Source: Streptomyces davaonensis JCM 4913
GTDB lineage: Bacteria; Actinomycetota; Actinomycetes; Streptomycetales; Streptomycetaceae
Direction of reading: 5' to 3'
DNA length: 64,000 bases
NCBI RefSeq assembly: GCF_000349325.1
Contig: NC_020504.1
Coordinates: 868,001 to 932,000 of the forward strand
In this document: in pieces, positions 62,208 to 64,000 of the stretch
How the letters are laid out: the number at the start of each line of letters is the position of its first letter
How positions within the stretch are numbered: the first letter of the stretch is position 1
Program-made: the position numbers and the translations under genes
The notes under the pieces: generated by a model
The model's input: the letters and a program-made list of their open reading frames with translations, nothing else
Databases searched by the model: none
Told to the model about the DNA's origin: nothing

Positions 62208-63029
62208 ATGGTTTCCGAACGTCACCCCCGCCGTCGCGTCCTCGGCGGGATGCTCGCCGCGGGCGGCGCCCTCACCCTGGGCACCGCCGCCCCGGCCTCG
62301 GCGCACTCCGGCCCCAGACCGACGGTCGTCCTCGTCCACGGAGTCTTCGCGGACGCCTCCGGCTGGAGCGCCGTCACCGAGCGGCTGCTCAGGGCCGGAT
62401 TCCCGGTGATCGCCCCGGCCAACCCGCTGCGCGACCTGGCCGGAGACTCGGCGTACGTCCGCAGCGTCATCGACACCCTCCCCGGCCCGCTGATCCTGGT
62501 CGGCCACTCCTACGGCGGCGAGGTCATCACCAACGCCGGACGCGACCACGCGAACGTCAAGGCCCTCGTCTACGTCGCCGCCTTCGCGCCCGACGAGGGC
62601 GAGAGCGCCCTGGACCTGGCCAAGAAGTACCCCGGCAGCCGGCTGGAGCCCGCCCTCATCGGCCGCCCCTACCCCGTCCCCGGTGCGGAACAGCCCGGTC
62701 TGGACGGCTATATCGACCCCGCCAAGTTCCACGACGTCTTCGCCCAGGACCTGCCGCGCTCGCAGACCCGGGTGATGGCGACCGCCCAACGCCCCGGCAG
62801 CATCGGCGGATTGGCCGGACCGAGTGGTGTACCGGCGTGGCGGACCGTGCCGTCCTGGTACGTCGTCGCCACCGAGGACCGGGTCATCCCGCCCGCGGCG
62901 CAGCGCTTCATGGCCGAGCGCGCCAAGAGCAAGGTCGTCGAGGCCGAGGGCGCCTCGCACGTCGTGATGATGTCCCGCCCGGACACGGTCGTCCGGCACA
63001 TCGAGGCCGCGTACCGCGCCACCCGTTGA
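62208..63029 (+). CDS. Tat-exported alpha/beta hydrolase
   Basis: 273 residues. PRRRVLGGMLAAGGALTLGTAAPASA is a twin-arginine signal peptide. The hydrolase core shows VVLVHGVFADASGWSAV, the nucleophile elbow LVGHSYGGEV, the acid in VVATEDRVIPP and the base in EGASHVVMMSRP, as in the esterase/AB_hydrolase_6 group. It starts 19 bases after the chloroperoxidase-type gene. The exported form differs from its cytoplasmic neighbours, which suggests that a substrate is processed on both sides of the membrane (inference). Confidence 0.9.
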   Translation: MVSERHPRRRVLGGMLAAGGALTLGTAAPASAHSGPRPTVVLVHGVFADASGWSAVTERLLRAGFPVIAPANPLRDLAGDSAYVRSVIDTLPGPLILVGHSYGGEVITNAGRDHANVKALVYVAAFAPDEGESALDLAKKYPGSRLEPALIGRPYPVPGAEQPGLDGYIDPAKFHDVFAQDLPRSQTRVMATAQRPGSIGGLAGPSGVPAWRTVPSWYVVATEDRVIPPAAQRFMAERAKSKVVEAEGASHVVMMSRPDTVVRHIEAAYRATR

Positions 63030-63044
63030 CCTTGAGGAGAGGCC

Positions 63045-63842
63045 ATGAGCACCCCGGACACCATCGTCCTCATCCACGGCTTCTGGGTGACCCCGAGGAG
63101 CTGGGAGCACTGGATCACGCACTACGAGAAACGCGGCTTCCGCGTCCTCGCCCCCGCCTACCCCGGCTTCGAGGCGGAGGTGGAGTCCCTCAACGCCGAC
63201 ACCACGCCGATCGAGAACGTCACGGTCACGCAGATCGTGGAGAGCCTTGAGACCCTCATCGGCGGTCTGGACAAGCCGCCCGTCCTCATCGGCCACTCCG
63301 CCGGGGGCGTGTTCGTGCAGCTGCTGCTCGACCGCGGTCACGGCGCGGCGGGCGTGGCGATCAACTCCGCGCCCACCGAGGGCGTCGCCGTGGTCCCGCT
63401 GACCCAGATCAAGTCGGCCTTCCCGGTGCTGAAGAGCCCCGCGAACCGGCACCGCGCGGTCGGCCTGACCTTCGACCAGTGGCACTACGCCTTCACCAAC
63501 ACCTTCCCGGAGGCGGAGTCCCGGGCGCTGTACGAGCGGTACGCGGTCCCCGCCTCCGGCGCCATCTTCTGGGACAGCGCCCTGGCCACCCTGCGCCCCG
63601 GCCACCAGAGCACCTACGTCGACTACCACAACGACGCGCGCGCCCCCTTGCTGTTCATCTCCGGCGAGAAGGACCATCTGATGCCGCCGAAGGTGCAGCA
63701 GTCCAACGCCCGGCACTACAAGTCGAACACGGTCACCGAGATCCGGGAGTTCGCGGGCATGCCGCATCTGCTGCCGGCGGCCCCCGGCTGGGAGGAGGTC
63801 GCCGACCACGCCCTCGACTGGGCGCTGGCCAAGGCCCGTTAG
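63045..63842 (+). CDS. Alpha/beta hydrolase
   Basis: 265 residues. VLIHGFWVTPRSWEHW, LIGHSAGGVFVQLLLDRG (nucleophile), ISGEKDHLMPPKV (acid) and FAGMPHLLPAAPG (base) complete the triad; there is no signal peptide. It begins 15 bases after the exported hydrolase, so they are co-transcribed. A stable hairpin follows at 63851-63879. Confidence 0.88.
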   Translation: MSTPDTIVLIHGFWVTPRSWEHWITHYEKRGFRVLAPAYPGFEAEVESLNADTTPIENVTVTQIVESLETLIGGLDKPPVLIGHSAGGVFVQLLLDRGHGAAGVAINSAPTEGVAVVPLTQIKSAFPVLKSPANRHRAVGLTFDQWHYAFTNTFPEAESRALYERYAVPASGAIFWDSALATLRPGHQSTYVDYHNDARAPLLFISGEKDHLMPPKVQQSNARHYKSNTVTEIREFAGMPHLLPAAPGWEEVADHALDWALAKAR

Positions 63843-63850
63843 ACCGTCAC

Positions 63851-63879
63851 GCCGGGGCGGCAGGGCCTGCCGCCCCGGC
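63851..63879. terminator. Intercistronic hairpin
   Basis: A 14-bp nearly continuous palindrome (GCCGGGGCGGCAGG / CCTGCCGCCCCGGC) lies 8 bases after the hydrolase stop and 18 before the next start. It may partly terminate or stabilise the transcript. Confidence 0.6.
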
Positions 63880-63897
63880 ATGGAAGGGAGTTCACGC

Positions 63898-64000
63898 ATG
63901 ACCGAGGTCCGTATCACCCATATCGGGGGCCCGACCACGCTGATCGAGGCGGCCGGCTGGCGGCTGCTGACGGACCCGACGTTCGACCCGCCCGGCCGCC
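63898..64000 (+). CDS. MBL-fold metallo-hydrolase (partial, runs off the window)
   Basis: The first 34 codons read MTEVRITHIGGPTTLIEAAG, then WRLLTDPTFDPPGR, matching the N-terminus of UlaG-like metallo-beta-lactamase-fold hydrolases. The zinc HxHxDH motif lies beyond the window. The ATG at 63898 follows GGAAGGGAG. It is probably the fourth structural gene of the hydrolase operon. Confidence 0.75.
   Translation, partial: MTEVRITHIGGPTTLIEAAGWRLLTDPTFDPPGR

Overview
The window is high-GC chromosomal DNA from a Streptomyces-type actinomycete. The evidence is the strong G/C bias at third codon positions, many GTG (and some TTG) starts, frequent start codons without a Shine-Dalgarno sequence, several large LuxR-family (LAL) ATPase regulators, Tat-exported enzymes, a DmdR/IdeR-type iron box, an IS701-family element, and a protein that closely matches the Streptomyces venezuelae chloramphenicol phosphotransferase. 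There is no rRNA operon, CRISPR array, prophage or complete antibiotic cluster. The species cannot be named from the sequence alone.

Layout. 0.1-6.4 kb holds small-molecule catabolism: a short-chain dehydrogenase, a LysR regulator, a dihydrodipicolinate-synthase-family aldolase, then an MFS transporter / HAD phosphatase / M55 D-aminopeptidase operon divergent from a DeoR regulator. 6.4-10.3 kb has a short UvrA paralogue, a VOC protein and an SMP-30 lactonase. 10.4-21 kb is a regulator-dense island in which two related esterases flank AraC and LAL regulators; the two LAL genes converge and overlap by 83 bp. 21-26 kb has argininosuccinate synthase under ARG-box-like sites, an MHYT membrane protein, a metallophosphoesterase and an LLM oxidoreductase. 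26-34 kb carries a decayed kinase-like gene, a ChrB-like/MFS pair, many small hypothetical or secreted proteins, and a YcnI copper-type pair.

34-41 kb is an iron locus. A ferric-iron ABC importer (solute-binding lipoprotein, double permease, ATPase) is divergent from an 850-residue fusion of adenylation, carrier and membrane acyltransferase domains. Each promoter has its own iron box, so both arms are probably derepressed together in iron starvation. 41-44 kb pairs a Tat-exported GH88 enzyme with a secreted ThuA-RICIN protein across a promoter containing a DasR-like site. 44-47 kb has a TetR gene with twin operators, its divergent NAD(P)-binding partner, and an intact IS701-family element with a CTAG duplication and a possible -1 frameshift signal. 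47-54 kb has two LLM oxidoreductases, pirin, an F420H2:NADP-type reductase, a P450 and a HAD phosphatase. Four copies of one palindrome (GGTTGAT-N2-ATCAACC type) lie beside five of these genes and suggest a common regulator that is not encoded here.

53.8-58.3 kb contains an atypical tRNA-Gly-like gene, a 41-codon small ORF, a decayed LysE gene, chloramphenicol phosphotransferase, a Tat-exported beta-carbonic anhydrase and an AraC regulator. 58.5-64 kb is a third LAL regulator followed by three alpha/beta hydrolases and the start of a metallo-beta-lactamase-fold gene.
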